Both the position numbers and the translations under genes were made by a program. 64,000 bases of DNA. Origin: Staphylococcus delphini (GTDB lineage: Bacteria > Bacillota > Bacilli > Staphylococcales > Staphylococcaceae). The stretch covers positions 1,922,001-1,986,000 of the forward strand of contig NZ_LR134263.1 in assembly GCF_900636325.1 (NCBI RefSeq), in the 5' to 3' direction. The stretch's first letter is position 1; each line of letters begins with the position of its first letter. The notes below the pieces were generated by a model, which saw only the letters and a list, made by a program, of their open reading frames with translations, was not told the DNA's origin and searched no databases. This document shows, piece by piece, positions 7,348 through 17,852 of the stretch.

Positions 7348-8163
7348 TTATTCTACTTCATGATCAGAACCGAAGAATGATTTGAACATATGGAATGATG
7401 TTTCACGGTTCATTGCTGCAATAGAAGTTGTCAACGGAATACCTTTTGGACAAGCTTGCACACAGTTTTGTGAGTTACCACAAGCTTGTAAACCACCTTG
7501 ATCCATTAACGCATCTAAACGTTCGTCTTTTGTCATTGCACCAGTCGGATGTAAATTAAACAAACGCACTTGAGAAATGGCTTGAGCCCCGACGAAACTA
7601 TTTGTTTTTGTCACGTTTGGACATACTTCTAAACATACCCCACACGTCATACATTTTGATAATTCGTATGCTGTTTGACGTTTTTTCTCTGGCATACGTG
7701 GACCAGGACCTAAGTCATACGTACCATCAATCGGTACCCATGCTTTCATACGTTTCAAGTTATCAAACATACGCGTACGGTCTACTTGTAAGTCGCGAAT
7801 CACTGGGAATGTCGTCATCGGTTCAAGACGAATCGGTTGCTCGAGTTGGTCGATAATCGCTGAACATGATTGACGCGCTTTACCATTAATGACCATTGAA
7901 CATGCACCGCAGACCTCTTCTAAACAGTTCATATCCCATGTGACAGGTGTTGTTTTTTCACCTTTTGTATTGATTGGGTTACGACGAATTTCCATTAATG
8001 CCGCGATGACATTCATATTTTCACGATAAGGAATTTCAAAAGATTCTTCATATGGTGATGAATTTTGATCCTTTTGTCGTTTAATAATTAACTTGATTGT
8101 TCTATTTGAAGTGCTATTTTGAGCTTGTTGTGATGTTTGTTGTTTCTCTTGTGTTTCTGCCAT
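7348..8163 (-). CDS. sdhB: Succinate dehydrogenase iron-sulfur subunit
   Basis: 271 residues. An N-terminal 2Fe-2S ferredoxin domain carries the cysteines of LEEVCGACSMVIN and RQSC. The C-terminal ferredoxin domain has CMTCGVCLEVCPN and CGNSQNCVQACPKG for the 4Fe-4S and 3Fe-4S clusters. It passes electrons from the SdhA flavin to the SdhC heme and menaquinone. The N-terminus is Gln/Ser-rich and looks like a lineage extension. The ATG shares one base with the sdhA stop (TAATG), so translation is coupled. Confidence 0.96.
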   Translation of the reverse strand: MAETQEKQQTSQQAQNSTSNRTIKLIIKRQKDQNSSPYEESFEIPYRENMNVIAALMEIRRNPINTKGEKTTPVTWDMNCLEEVCGACSMVINGKARQSCSAIIDQLEQPIRLEPMTTFPVIRDLQVDRTRMFDNLKRMKAWVPIDGTYDLGPGPRMPEKKRQTAYELSKCMTCGVCLEVCPNVTKTNSFVGAQAISQVRLFNLHPTGAMTKDERLDALMDQGGLQACGNSQNCVQACPKGIPLTTSIAAMNRETSFHMFKSFFGSDHEVE

Positions 8164-9929
8164 TATTTTTTACCCCCTTTTGACTTACTTGTATAGTCAC
8201 GTTTACGAGGTGGGATTAAGCTAACATCAACAGGTTTATAAGTGAACTCTGGTGGTGCATCCGGCCCTTTATATTCAGCTAATGTGTGTTTTAACCACTC
8301 ATCGTCATTTCTTTCTGGGAATTCTGGTTTATAGTGCGCACCACGAGATTCATTACGATTATAAGCACCGATTGTAATGACGCGCGCCAACACAAGCATG
8401 TTCCACAATTGACGTGTGAAGAATACAGCTTGGTTACTCCATTGTGATGTATCTTCCATATCAATATCTTGATAACGTTTCATCAATTCAACAATTTTCT
8501 TGTCAGTTTCTAACAATTTGTCATTATGACGAACAACTGTCACATTCGCAGTCATAATTTCACCCAGTTCACGATGCAATTTATATGCATTTTCAGAACC
8601 TTTCATGTTTAACAACTTGTCAAAACGTGCTTGTTCTTCATCCACACGTTTTTGATACATGCTATCATCCATGTCAACATATGACTTTTCAATGTTTTCT
8701 ACATATTTCACAGCATTAGGTCCAGCAACAGTACCACCATAAATTGCTGATAATAATGAGTTGGCACCTAAACGGTTACCACCGTGTTGTGAGAAATCAC
8801 ATTCCCCTGCTGCAAATAAACCGTCAATGTTCGTCATTTGATCATAATCTACATAAAGTCCACCCATTGAGTAGTGTACTGCTGGGAAGATTTTCATTGG
8901 TACTTTACGTGGATCGTCACCTGTGAATTTTTCGTAAATTTCGATGATACCCCCTAATTTTACGTCTAATTCATGTGGGTCTTTGTGTGATAAGTCAAGG
9001 TATACCATGTTTTCACCGTTAATACCGAGTTTTTGATTCACACAGACATCGAAAATTTCACGTGTCGCAATATCACGAGGAACGAGGTTACCATAATCAG
9101 GATACTTCTCTTCTAAGAAATACCAAGGCTTACCGTCTTTATATGTCCAAATGCGGCCACCTTCACCACGTGCTGATTCACTCATTAAACGTAATTTATC
9201 GTCACCAGGAATCGCTGTTGGATGAATTTGGATAAACTCACCGTTACCATATTTTACCCCTTGTTGATATACGATAGACGCAGCTGATCCTGTGTTGATC
9301 ATAGAGTTTGTCGTCTTACCGAAAATAATACCTGGTCCACCCGTAGCCATAATCACTGCATCAGAACCGAATGATTGAATTTCAGAAGTTGTGATATTTT
9401 GCGCAACAATACCACGTGCCGCATTGTCATCATCTTTAACGATACCTAAAAATTCCCATCCTTCATATTTCGTCACAAGTCCGTCCACTTCATAACTACG
9501 TACTTGTTCATCTAATGCATATAATAATTGTTGACCTGTTGTCGCACCAGCGAATGCCGTTCTGTGATGTAATGTTCCACCGAAACGACGGAAATCTAAA
9601 AGTCCTTCAGCTGTACGGTTAAACATGACACCCATACGGTCTAATAAGTGGATGATTTGTGGTGCTGCTTCAGTCATTGCTTTAACAGGCGGTTGATCCG
9701 CTAAGAAGTCCCCACCGTAAACTGTGTCATCGAAATGAACCCACGGAGAGTCACCTTCACCTTTTGTATTGACCGCTCCGTTAATACCGCCCTGTGCACA
9801 TACTGAGTGAGAGCGTTTTACTGGAACAATCGAGAACAAATCAACATGTGCCCCTTGTTCCGCTGCTTTAATTGTTGACATTAAACCGGCAAGACCGCCT
9901 CCGACAACAATAATTTTCTTCTCTGCCAT
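8163..9929 (-). CDS. sdhA: Succinate dehydrogenase flavoprotein subunit
   Basis: 588 residues, full length. The Rossmann start VVGGGLAGLMS binds FAD; RSHSVCAQGGINGA contains the histidine that carries FAD covalently; HRTAFAGATTG, the active-site HPTAIPGDDKL stretch and GGLYVDYDQMTNIDGLFAAGE are conserved. It oxidises succinate to fumarate at the cytoplasmic face of the membrane. Second gene of sdhCAB, 33 bases after sdhC. Confidence 0.97.
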   Translation of the reverse strand: MAEKKIIVVGGGLAGLMSTIKAAEQGAHVDLFSIVPVKRSHSVCAQGGINGAVNTKGEGDSPWVHFDDTVYGGDFLADQPPVKAMTEAAPQIIHLLDRMGVMFNRTAEGLLDFRRFGGTLHHRTAFAGATTGQQLLYALDEQVRSYEVDGLVTKYEGWEFLGIVKDDDNAARGIVAQNITTSEIQSFGSDAVIMATGGPGIIFGKTTNSMINTGSAASIVYQQGVKYGNGEFIQIHPTAIPGDDKLRLMSESARGEGGRIWTYKDGKPWYFLEEKYPDYGNLVPRDIATREIFDVCVNQKLGINGENMVYLDLSHKDPHELDVKLGGIIEIYEKFTGDDPRKVPMKIFPAVHYSMGGLYVDYDQMTNIDGLFAAGECDFSQHGGNRLGANSLLSAIYGGTVAGPNAVKYVENIEKSYVDMDDSMYQKRVDEEQARFDKLLNMKGSENAYKLHRELGEIMTANVTVVRHNDKLLETDKKIVELMKRYQDIDMEDTSQWSNQAVFFTRQLWNMLVLARVITIGAYNRNESRGAHYKPEFPERNDDEWLKHTLAEYKGPDAPPEFTYKPVDVSLIPPRKRDYTSKSKGGKK

Positions 9930-9961
9930 AGAATTGTCACTCCCCTGAAATGATTAAACGT

Positions 9962-10573
9962 TTATACAAAAGCTAAAATTGCACTTACACCGATGTATGA
10001 AACCACAATGAAGATAACAAGGGATACCCAAGTGAATACCTTTTGTGATTTTGGTGATTGCAAAATGCCCCAAGTTACTAAAAATGACCATAAACCATTT
10101 GAGAAATGGAATACCACCGCAATGATACATACGATGTAGAACACTAACCAAATCGGATTCGATACGATATCATGTACCATATCGTAGTTCACTTCTTGGC
10201 CAAAAAACTTTTGAATACGTGTTTGCCACATGTGAATCATTACGAAAATAAACGTTAAAATGCCCGAAATACGTTGAAATAAGAACATCCAATTTCGCAT
10301 ATACGAATGATGCCCGATGTTGTGACTCGCTGTAAATGCGATATGTACGCCATAGACCGCATGATACAAAATTGGAATATATATCATGATAATCTCTAAA
10401 GCATATAAGAATGGTAGCGACTCCATCATGCTTGCCGCCTTATTAAATGCTTCCACCCCTTGAGTTGCTTGATGATTAACCATTAAGTGAACGAGTAAAA
10501 AGCCACCTAACGGAATGACACCAAGTAACGAATGTAAACGTCTAAGGTAGAATTGGTTCTTTGAATGTGCCAA
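9962..10573 (-). CDS. sdhC: Succinate dehydrogenase cytochrome b558 subunit
   Basis: About 203 residues with five membrane helices and several helix-borne histidines (LLVHLMVNHQ, YHAVYGVHIAF, VMIHMWQ, VVFHFSNGLW) that ligate two hemes, as in the Bacillus-type enzyme. I place the start at the TTG at 10573 (product MAHSKNQFYLRRLHS), because AGGGGGGA lies about six bases ahead and the residue pattern fits the family; the in-frame codon at 10591 lies upstream of that site. It anchors SdhAB and reduces menaquinone. Confidence 0.9.
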   Translation of the reverse strand: MAHSKNQFYLRRLHSLLGVIPLGGFLLVHLMVNHQATQGVEAFNKAASMMESLPFLYALEIIMIYIPILYHAVYGVHIAFTASHNIGHHSYMRNWMFLFQRISGILTFIFVMIHMWQTRIQKFFGQEVNYDMVHDIVSNPIWLVFYIVCIIAVVFHFSNGLWSFLVTWGILQSPKSQKVFTWVSLVIFIVVSYIGVSAILAFV

Positions 10574-10632
10574 AGGAAGTCCCCCCTGCAATACTATTAA
10601 TTTTTTTGATTTCTTTTTGTAGTTGGCTGTCG

Positions 10633-10646
10633 AGAAAACGTTTGCA
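10633..10646 (-). promoter_or_regulatory. Candidate CcpA (cre) site in the sdhCAB leader
   Basis: Reverse strand TGCAAACGTTTTCT differs from the consensus TGWAARCGYTWNCW at one position only. It lies about 30-40 bases downstream of the predicted transcription start, a position suited to roadblock repression. Carbon catabolite repression of sdh by CcpA is established in staphylococci and bacilli. Confidence 0.65.
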
Positions 10647-10679
10647 TATCATGTAAAAAAAAGAAATCAACTCTCTATT

Positions 10680-10685
10680 ATTGTA
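10680..10685 (-). promoter_or_regulatory. Extended -10 of the sdhCAB promoter
   Basis: Reverse strand TGTTACAAT reads as an extended -10 (TG-N-TACAAT). The -35 region, which would fall at 10703-10708, is poor and abuts the palindrome at 10707-10729. Confidence 0.5.
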
Positions 10686-10706
10686 ACATTAATTGTGACA
10701 AATTTG

Positions 10707-10729
10707 GGTATGAGAATGATTCTCATACC
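10707..10729. promoter_or_regulatory. Perfect 23-bp palindrome resembling a Fur box, upstream of sdhCAB
   Basis: GGTATGAGAAT and ATTCTCATACC are perfect inverted arms around G10718. The core TGAGAAT-G-ATTCTCA fits the 7-1-7 Fur pattern (TGATAAT-N-ATTATCA) at five of seven positions per arm, and TGAGAAT-type arms occur in known Fur boxes. It borders the -35 region of sdhC. No T-run follows on the uvrC strand, so a terminator is less likely. Confidence 0.6.
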
Positions 10730-10737
10730 AAATTTAT

Positions 10738-12525
10738 CTAGCCTTCCTCTTGCAATGTTTTAAAAAGGACCTCAGCCGTTTTTTTCGGCAATCCCGCTTC
10801 TTGTAGTGTCTCTACAGATGCCTCGCGCATTTTTTTAATTGAGCCAAATGTACGCAATAATTTTGTCTTCCTTTTTGGACCGATCCCTTCAACTTGATCT
10901 AAAATCGAACGCAATCCCGTCTTTTGTCGTGTTTGACGATGGAAAGTAATCGCGAATCGGTGCACTTCATCTTGAATCCGTTGTAATAAATAAAACGCTT
11001 GACTATTTTTCTTTAATGGAACGACTTGCGCGGTTTTTCCATATAATAATTCTGAAGTTTGGTGTTTATCATTTTTCGCAAGCCCTGCAATAGGAATGTC
11101 TAATCCAAGTTCATTTTCAAGGACATCTGCCACACTCGACATATGACCTTTCCCGCCGTCAACAATAATTAAGTCTGGCAACGGTAACCCTTCGTTCAAC
11201 ACACGTGTGTATCGGCGACGTACAGCTTCTTGCATCGATTTATAATCATCTGGTCCTTCAACAGATTTAATCTTATATTTACGATATCCTTTTTTATCCG
11301 GTTTCCCATCGACAAAGCTAACCATTGCTGAGACCGGATCCACGCCTTGAATGTTTGAGTTATCGAAAGCTTCAATACGAATCGGTGTTTGTATTCCCAT
11401 CGCATCTCCAAGTTGTTCAATGGCTTTTACCGTACGTGATTCATCACGCGCAATCAGTTCAAATTTATTCTCTAATGAAATACGTGCATTTTTATTGGCC
11501 ATATCGACTAATTGCTTTTTCTGTCCACGTTGGGGTGTGACGATGTTCGTATCCACAACAGAATGCACCATTTCTACATCTAATTGTTTCGGAATGTGCA
11601 CTTCTTTAGGTAAAAAATGTTGATTCAATTGATAAAACTGACCGATAAACGTATAAAACTCTTCCTCAGGTGTTTGTTGTAACGGAAACATCGTGGCTTC
11701 ACGTTCAATCAAATTCCCTTGTCGAATAAAAAAGACTTGAATACACATCCAACCTTTATCGACATAATAGCCAAAAACATCCCTTACTGTTTGATCGACA
11801 GACATAATTTTTTGTTTTTTCGTCAAATTATTCACATGTTGAATTAAATCGCGATATTCTTTCGCTTGTTCAAACTCGAGATTTTCACTCGCTTTAATCA
11901 TTTTCTCTTCTAAATTTTTTAAAATCGTTTTATCTTCACCATTCAAAAATTCAGTGATTTCTTTCGTCATGCGTTCATATTCATTTTGCTGAACAGGATA
12001 AACACACGGTCCTAAACATTGTCCAATATGATAATACAAACATAAACGGTCTGGCATTTTATCACATTTTCGAAATGGATAAATCCGATCTAACAACTTT
12101 TTCGTTTCGTGTGCAGAATAGGCATTCGGATACGGACCAAAATATTTTCCGCTTCCTTTACGTACTGTTCGCGTCACAATCAATTTCGGATGACGTTCTT
12201 TCGTGATTTTTATAAAAGGATAACTTTTGTCATCTTTAAGTAAAATATTATAGCGCGGTTGATATTTTTTAATTAAATTCAGCTCAAGCAACAATGATTC
12301 CGTTTCACTTGAGGTCACGATATATTCAAAATCAACAATCTCTCGAACTAAACGCGTCGTCTTCGTATCATGTGCCCCTGTAAAATACGACCGCACACGA
12401 TTTCGTAGCTTTTTCGCTTTCCCAACATAAATCACTTGGTTTTGCCGATCTTTCATTAAATAACAACCCGGCTCCATTGGTAACACGCCTAATTTTTGTT
12501 TAATTCGACTTTGGGTCTCCTCCAT
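10738..12525 (-). CDS. uvrC: UvrABC system protein C (excinuclease subunit)
   Basis: 595 residues. The N-terminal GIY-YIG nuclease ([22 protein letters not shown]) cuts 3' of the lesion; a UVR domain (about 200-235, [12 protein letters not shown]) contacts UvrB; the RNase-H-like domain ([21 protein letters not shown]) cuts 5'; the C-terminus has two helix-hairpin-helix units ([13 protein letters not shown]). The CDPDR-type cysteine cluster is present around [19 protein letters not shown]. Nucleotide excision repair, cytosolic. Its stop lies only nine bases from the palindrome in front of sdhC. Confidence 0.97.
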   Translation of the reverse strand: MEETQSRIKQKLGVLPMEPGCYLMKDRQNQVIYVGKAKKLRNRVRSYFTGAHDTKTTRLVREIVDFEYIVTSSETESLLLELNLIKKYQPRYNILLKDDKSYPFIKITKERHPKLIVTRTVRKGSGKYFGPYPNAYSAHETKKLLDRIYPFRKCDKMPDRLCLYYHIGQCLGPCVYPVQQNEYERMTKEITEFLNGEDKTILKNLEEKMIKASENLEFEQAKEYRDLIQHVNNLTKKQKIMSVDQTVRDVFGYYVDKGWMCIQVFFIRQGNLIEREATMFPLQQTPEEEFYTFIGQFYQLNQHFLPKEVHIPKQLDVEMVHSVVDTNIVTPQRGQKKQLVDMANKNARISLENKFELIARDESRTVKAIEQLGDAMGIQTPIRIEAFDNSNIQGVDPVSAMVSFVDGKPDKKGYRKYKIKSVEGPDDYKSMQEAVRRRYTRVLNEGLPLPDLIIVDGGKGHMSSVADVLENELGLDIPIAGLAKNDKHQTSELLYGKTAQVVPLKKNSQAFYLLQRIQDEVHRFAITFHRQTRQKTGLRSILDQVEGIGPKRKTKLLRTFGSIKKMREASVETLQEAGLPKKTAEVLFKTLQEEG

Positions 12526-12604
12526 GCATCATTCACCTTCTTTACATCTCCTACCTAAAACAGCCTCATCTTCAAACAATATCCTCACCGTTTTAAACAA
12601 CGAA

Positions 12605-12655
12605 AAGGAGTGAAACGAACGTCATCGCAATGCTTCAATGACTGTTTCACTCCCG
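12605..12655 (-). terminator. Terminator of trxA
   Basis: Reverse strand GGAGTGAAAC and GTTTCACTCC arms with an inner GTCAT/ATGAC stem, then TTTTCG. Confidence 0.8.
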
Positions 12656-12790
12656 CTACGTTGATTCACTTCATATTGACAAGCACGCGGAATCACTTAT
12701 CACCGACTGCGCTTTCCATTTAATAAAATAACTGTAATTTGATATTCTAACTTTTAAAATTCATTTATTTTAATAAAAGTGAATATGAGA

Positions 12791-13105
12791 TTATACGTGT
12801 TTATCTAATACTTGTGCTAAGTTTTCTTTTGGTTGGAATCCAACAACTTTGTCTACGGGTTGACCGTCTTTAAATACGATTAATGTTGGAATACTCATTA
12901 CTTCAAATTTTGCTGCTGTTGCTTGGTTTTGGTCAACATCTAATTTTAAAATATCAGCTTTACCTTCATAGTCACTTGCTAAGTCTTCTAATACAGGTGC
13001 AATCATTTTACATGGGCCACACCAAGTTGCCCAAAAGTCTACTAACTTAACACCTGATTGAATTTGTTCGTCAAAATTGGAATCTTTCACTTCTATTATT
13101 GCCAT
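12791..13105 (-). CDS. trxA: Thioredoxin
   Basis: 104 residues from the ATG at 13105, preceded by AGGAGGAAACTTCCT; the open frame runs further upstream but without homology. WCGPC at residues 28-32 is the redox centre and SIPT holds the cis-proline. It reduces disulfides in ribonucleotide reductase, peroxiredoxins and other cytosolic partners, using NADPH via TrxB. Separated from mutS2 by only 78 bases, it probably also has its own promoter in that gap. Confidence 0.97.
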   Translation of the reverse strand: MAIIEVKDSNFDEQIQSGVKLVDFWATWCGPCKMIAPVLEDLASDYEGKADILKLDVDQNQATAAKFEVMSIPTLIVFKDGQPVDKVVGFQPKENLAQVLDKHV

Positions 13106-13183
13106 AGGAAGTTTCCTCCTTAAATATCGTGTGATGTTAAAATTATAACAAATTGTATACCTGATTTCATTATCATTGCTCAA

Positions 13184-15532
13184 TTATTTCAATGTTGCGA
13201 CTGTGACGCCAAATCCACCTTCACTTGGCATGCCACCTCTGAACGCCGCCACGCTTTTATGACGTTTCAAATGTTGTTGCACGCCTTTTTGTAATGCACC
13301 CGTCCCTTTACCGTGAATAATATACACATCTTCATAGTTACTGAGCACGGCTTGATCGAGATACTGATCGAGCGCCACCATCGCTTCATCATAACGATAG
13401 CCTCTTAAATCTAGTTCCATTTTTACAGTAGAACGATTCGTACGTGTGACCACTTTTTTCGGTTGCTCTTTAGCCTTTTCTTTTTTCTCAAGGTCACTTA
13501 ATGGTAATTTCATTTTAATAATACCCATTTGAACGACCGCTTCTTCATCACTCAAGACTTCAAGCACTTCTCCTTTTTGACCGTAAGAAAGCACTTTGAC
13601 TTCGTCGCCAGCTTTAATTTCATCCCATTTTTGCTTTTGCACGTTTTGTTTAATGGATTTTGCTTCATATTGATCTTCTAGGCGTTTACGTTGATCAATG
13701 AGCTCGTGTTCCTTCACTTCTACACCTTTTTGATCACGCATGTCACGTAATGATTTCAAAATATCATCCGCTTCCTCCATCGCTGCTTTGACACGTTGAT
13801 TTGCTTTATCTTTCGCTTCTTCAATTAAACGAGATTCCATATTTTGATACTGTTCATATGCACGTGATAAGTCGTTATGAATTTGTGAAGCTTCACGCAC
13901 CAGTCGATCAAGTTCAATACGCTGATCATCCACACGTTTCGCATTTTTTTCAAGCGACGCAATCATTTCATTAATTTCTTGTTCATCTTGACCGATCATA
14001 GATTTTGCATGGTTAATGATTTTCAAACCGAGGCCTAAACGTTTCGAAATATCAAATGCGTTTGAACGTCCTGGCACACCCATTAAAAGCTTGTAAGTCG
14101 GGCTTAACGTATCCACATCGAATTCCACACTTGCGTTCATGACACCTTCGCGATTGTAACTGTACGCTTTCAACTCAGGATAGTGCGTCGTTGCCATAAC
14201 AAGCGCGCCCATACCATGCACGTGATCTAAAATACTCATCGCGAGTGCCGCACCTTCACTTGGATCAGTCCCAGCACCGAGCTCATCAAATAAAATCAAG
14301 CTCTTGTCATTGGCTTCTTCTAAAATATTTACAATCGTTTTCATATGAGAAGAAAAGGTAGACAATGATTGTTCAATCGACTGTTCGTCACCAATATCAC
14401 AAAAGACGTTATCAAACACGCTTAACTGACTGCCATCCAACGTTGGAATTAACAAACCAGACTGTGCCATTAGAATAATTAAACCTAACGTTTTTAATGT
14501 CACTGTTTTACCACCTGTATTCGGACCGGTAATAATAACAGTTTGAATAGACGACTCAAATTCAATCGTATTCGCAACAACGGTGTCTCGGTCTAGTAAT
14601 GGATGAAATGCTTTTGGCAAATACACTTGGCGTTGTTCTGAAAATGTCGGCTTTGTCCCTTTAATTTTAGCCGCATAACGCGCTTTCCCAATTAGAAAAT
14701 CTAAATGTCCCATCACTTGTTCAGAAATCAGACACGCTTCTGCTTCTTCTGCTACTTCGGCCGTTAACTCAGCAAGTATGCGTTGGACTTCCGTTGCTTC
14801 CTCACTACGTAAACGACTGATTTGATTGTTCAACTCGACGACTGCAGAAGGTTCGATATAGAGTGTTTGGCCTGAAGCTGACTGATCATGCACAATCCCG
14901 TTAAAATCTTGGCGATATTCTGCACGCACAGGAATCACATTACGCTCATTTCTCACTGTCACAATCGCATCGGATAACTTTTTCTGATTACTTGTGGACT
15001 TCACCATACGATCTAATTGCGCACGGACACGTTGATTCGTTTTAGCAATCCGACTGCGAATCGACTGCAACTCCATACTTGCAGAATCGAATAAGTCTTG
15101 TGTATCACACTTTTGATGAATCGATTGGTATAAATGCGTCAAGACAGGTAACTGCTGCATCTGCCCATCTAAAATCTCATAATTGACCGTTTCTTCATCT
15201 TCAACAAGTTGGTTATAAAATGTTTTAAACTGGTTTTGAACTTGAATTAACGTTTTAATCGCATTCAGTTCTTGTACGTTCAATGTCCCACCAATTTGCG
15301 AACGCTTAATATATGGTTGCACGCGTGACAAACCGCTCATACTTGGCAAACGATATTGATTATAGATTTGGGAAATTTCATCTACTTCATTCATTTGATG
15401 GACGACCGTCTCATAATCAGACGATGGCGCTAATTGTTTTACTTTTTCAATCGCTAAATCACTGATGACCTCTTGCTCAATCAATGACTTCACTTTATTA
15501 AACTCCAATATTTCTAACGTTTTTTGTTTCAT
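13184..15532 (-). CDS. mutS2: Endonuclease MutS2
   Basis: 782 residues from the ATG at 15532, which has GAGGG five bases ahead; a TTG further up has no ribosome site. Walker [17 protein letters not shown], the DELGAGTDP Walker B and TTHYPELK form the MutS ATPase; a long coiled coil follows (about 510-640); the C-terminal Smr nuclease domain has [11 protein letters not shown] and [11 protein letters not shown]. MutS2 proteins suppress recombination or, in Bacillus, act on collided ribosomes. It starts 15 bases after polX. Confidence 0.96.
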   Translation of the reverse strand: MKQKTLEILEFNKVKSLIEQEVISDLAIEKVKQLAPSSDYETVVHQMNEVDEISQIYNQYRLPSMSGLSRVQPYIKRSQIGGTLNVQELNAIKTLIQVQNQFKTFYNQLVEDEETVNYEILDGQMQQLPVLTHLYQSIHQKCDTQDLFDSASMELQSIRSRIAKTNQRVRAQLDRMVKSTSNQKKLSDAIVTVRNERNVIPVRAEYRQDFNGIVHDQSASGQTLYIEPSAVVELNNQISRLRSEEATEVQRILAELTAEVAEEAEACLISEQVMGHLDFLIGKARYAAKIKGTKPTFSEQRQVYLPKAFHPLLDRDTVVANTIEFESSIQTVIITGPNTGGKTVTLKTLGLIILMAQSGLLIPTLDGSQLSVFDNVFCDIGDEQSIEQSLSTFSSHMKTIVNILEEANDKSLILFDELGAGTDPSEGAALAMSILDHVHGMGALVMATTHYPELKAYSYNREGVMNASVEFDVDTLSPTYKLLMGVPGRSNAFDISKRLGLGLKIINHAKSMIGQDEQEINEMIASLEKNAKRVDDQRIELDRLVREASQIHNDLSRAYEQYQNMESRLIEEAKDKANQRVKAAMEEADDILKSLRDMRDQKGVEVKEHELIDQRKRLEDQYEAKSIKQNVQKQKWDEIKAGDEVKVLSYGQKGEVLEVLSDEEAVVQMGIIKMKLPLSDLEKKEKAKEQPKKVVTRTNRSTVKMELDLRGYRYDEAMVALDQYLDQAVLSNYEDVYIIHGKGTGALQKGVQQHLKRHKSVAAFRGGMPSEGGFGVTVATLK

Positions 15533-15547
15533 CCAATCCCTCAATTT

Positions 15548-17257
15548 CTATACAACAGATTTGGGTTGCGTAATAAATTGTTTAAATGCTTCTCGAGACA
15601 TCGCATTCACCACGTCTTCTTTTTTGACGAAGCCTTTTTGTGCTGTAGCGATACCGTAATTCATAAAGTTGAGATGGTCCACATGGTGCGCATCTGTATT
15701 AATCGTTACTTTCAAACCTGGATTTTGTCGTAACACTTCCGCGCTTAAATCTAAACGTTTTGGGTTCGCATTAATTTCAAGCACGGTCCCTGTTTCGCGA
15801 CAGAGCTCAATTAACTTTGTCATATTCGGCGCATAACCATCACGACGCCCAATAATACGACCAGTCGGATGTGCAATATGACGCACATATGGATTGCGAC
15901 AAGCGGCTTCTAATCGCTTCATAATCTCATCTTCCGATTGATTGAAACTTTGATGAATCGCCGCAATGACATAATCGAGTTGAGCGAGCACTTCATCATC
16001 GTAATCTAGACGACCATCAGGCAAAATATCCATTTCTGTACCTGAATAAATGTCGATTTCAGAGTATTCTTCATTTAACTTTTTAATCTCTTCATTTTGT
16101 TTCAATAAACGGTCCACAGACAAACCATTCGCCACACGTAAACTTTGTGAGTGGTCCGTAATACACATAAATTGATAGCCCTTTTCGATATTCGCTTCTA
16201 CCATTTCTCTTAATGAAAACGCGCCATCACTCGCAGTCGTATGCATATGAATATCACCATTAATATCATCGAGTGTCACAATTTCTGATAAATCTTTATC
16301 AAATTCTGTACCGTCTTCACGCATACTTGGCGCCATCCATTTCACACCAAAATGTTCATAAATCGCAGCTTCACTATCGAATTGCAACAAAGCGCCATCC
16401 GGTTGTTCGATGCCGTATTCACTGACTTTTTCGTTCGTTTGTTTCGCAATTTGACGAATTCGAATGTTATGGTCTTTAGAACCTGTAAAATGTTGCAACG
16501 TATGGTAAAAAGCAGCAGGTTCAATTAAGCGAAAGTCTACACCAATCGTTTCGTCATCAAAGGCCAGTTCCAGAGATACTTTCGTTTTCCCTACAGCAAC
16601 CTCTTCCACTTTTTCAGGAATCGCTAACAATTGTTGTTGAACTTCAAGCGGATCATTCGTACTAATAATATAGTCTAAATCTTTACTCATTTCTTTCTTA
16701 CGACGAAAACTGCCCGCCACTTCAAAACGTTCAATCGCTTCTATCGACTGTAGATGCTTTGTAATCAGTGCATTTAATCCTTTCATCGTGTCAATCGGAT
16801 AGGCTTCTTTTTTCGCACCCAACTCACGAACGGCTTCTAAATATTTTTCTTCAGTTTTCTTACCAAAACCGTCTAATGCACTTATTTCTTGGTTTTCAGC
16901 CGCTTTTTGAAATGAATCTTTATCCGTAATATTAAGTTCTTGATAAAGTCGTGCAATCCGTTTACTACCGAGCCCTTTAATTTTCAATAATGGAATTAAA
17001 CCACTCGGCACTTCTTCTTTTAAAGCATTCAGTGTAGGTGATTCGCCTGTTTCTAAATATGTGTTGATGACTTCGCCTACACCTTTACCGATATTTTTCA
17101 ATTCTGTCACATCATCAATTTGATCCATTGTGCGTTCATCTGCTTCTAAACTTTGGACAGCTTTACGATATGCAGAGACTTTGAACGCATTTTCTCCCTT
17201 TAACTCCATATAAGTCGCGATTTCTTCTAATAAACGAATAACATCTTTCTTAGTCAT
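15548..17257 (-). CDS. polX: Family X DNA polymerase / PHP exonuclease (PolX)
   Basis: 569 residues. The N-terminal two-thirds is a family X polymerase with helix-hairpin-helix units (IKGLGSKRIARLY, LDGFGKKTEEKY) and catalytic aspartates in DLDYIIS. The C-terminal PHP domain carries metal ligands in DIHMHTTASDGAFS, TDHSQS, AHPTGR and INTDAHH. It does gap filling and 3'-5' trimming in base-excision repair. In an operon with zapA, cvpA and mutS2. Confidence 0.95.
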   Translation of the reverse strand: MTKKDVIRLLEEIATYMELKGENAFKVSAYRKAVQSLEADERTMDQIDDVTELKNIGKGVGEVINTYLETGESPTLNALKEEVPSGLIPLLKIKGLGSKRIARLYQELNITDKDSFQKAAENQEISALDGFGKKTEEKYLEAVRELGAKKEAYPIDTMKGLNALITKHLQSIEAIERFEVAGSFRRKKEMSKDLDYIISTNDPLEVQQQLLAIPEKVEEVAVGKTKVSLELAFDDETIGVDFRLIEPAAFYHTLQHFTGSKDHNIRIRQIAKQTNEKVSEYGIEQPDGALLQFDSEAAIYEHFGVKWMAPSMREDGTEFDKDLSEIVTLDDINGDIHMHTTASDGAFSLREMVEANIEKGYQFMCITDHSQSLRVANGLSVDRLLKQNEEIKKLNEEYSEIDIYSGTEMDILPDGRLDYDDEVLAQLDYVIAAIHQSFNQSEDEIMKRLEAACRNPYVRHIAHPTGRIIGRRDGYAPNMTKLIELCRETGTVLEINANPKRLDLSAEVLRQNPGLKVTINTDAHHVDHLNFMNYGIATAQKGFVKKEDVVNAMSREAFKQFITQPKSVV

Positions 17258-17271
17258 CTCATCACCTCATT

Positions 17272-17318
17272 AAAAAAGAGGGTGAAACCATGTGACAACA
17301 CATATCAGTCTCAGCCTC
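17272..17318 (-). terminator. Hairpin between cvpA and polX
   Basis: Reverse strand GAGGCTGA...TTTCACCCTC followed by TTTTTTAATG. It would end or attenuate the zapA-cvpA transcript before polX. Confidence 0.6.
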
Positions 17319-17329
17319 GTTCGTCTGTT

Positions 17330-17851
17330 TTATTTCAAATTCAATGTAAATTCTGATAAAAATGGAATGCCGTTAATAAACCATTGAGCTACTTGTGATT
17401 GTGCAAGTGCATATTGTATCATCTCATGCGGATACAATGCTGTGACATAACAAGTAAAATGGATGAAAATGATACCTGAACAACAAGCAAGACATGCGCC
17501 TATTATTCTACTGGACCATCCGAGGCGTTGCAATGCAAACACACCATTAAAGCTGCCAATCGCAAAATACAGCATCGTTTTTACAATCAACACGAGCAAT
17601 AGGAATACGATAACATAATTGAACCGCATCTCTGGTTGCGCGATGTTCATAGCAAATTGGGTATCAAATGCGACAGTTCGTGGATAAGGAATAAACAACC
17701 TAAAATAATGACTGAGTGGTTGATAAAATTGAGCTGCAACCCATAAAGAAAAATATGTACTCCCCAAATGTAACACACTGACTTTCCAACCTCTATGAAA
17801 TCCTGTCATTGCAAAAAACAGCAAGACGATTATAATAAATAGTAGATACAC
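17330..17851 (-). CDS. CvpA-family membrane protein
   Basis: 173 residues with four predicted membrane helices, starting MYLLFIIIVLLFFAMTGFHR, the usual N-terminus with the conserved G-x-x-R/K-G step after helix one. CvpA proteins were named for colicin V production in E. coli, and their molecular role is unknown; the Bacillus counterpart is YshB. It follows zapA after a single base, so the two are co-translated. Confidence 0.85.
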   Translation of the reverse strand: MYLLFIIIVLLFFAMTGFHRGWKVSVLHLGSTYFSLWVAAQFYQPLSHYFRLFIPYPRTVAFDTQFAMNIAQPEMRFNYVIVFLLLVLIVKTMLYFAIGSFNGVFALQRLGWSSRIIGACLACCSGIIFIHFTCYVTALYPHEMIQYALAQSQVAQWFINGIPFLSEFTLNLK

Positions 17852-17852
17852 A

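Noticed and set aside
10707-10729. Terminator of uvrC
   Set aside because: No T-run follows the stem on the minus strand before the sdhC promoter region; kept as an operator candidate, though a dual role is possible.
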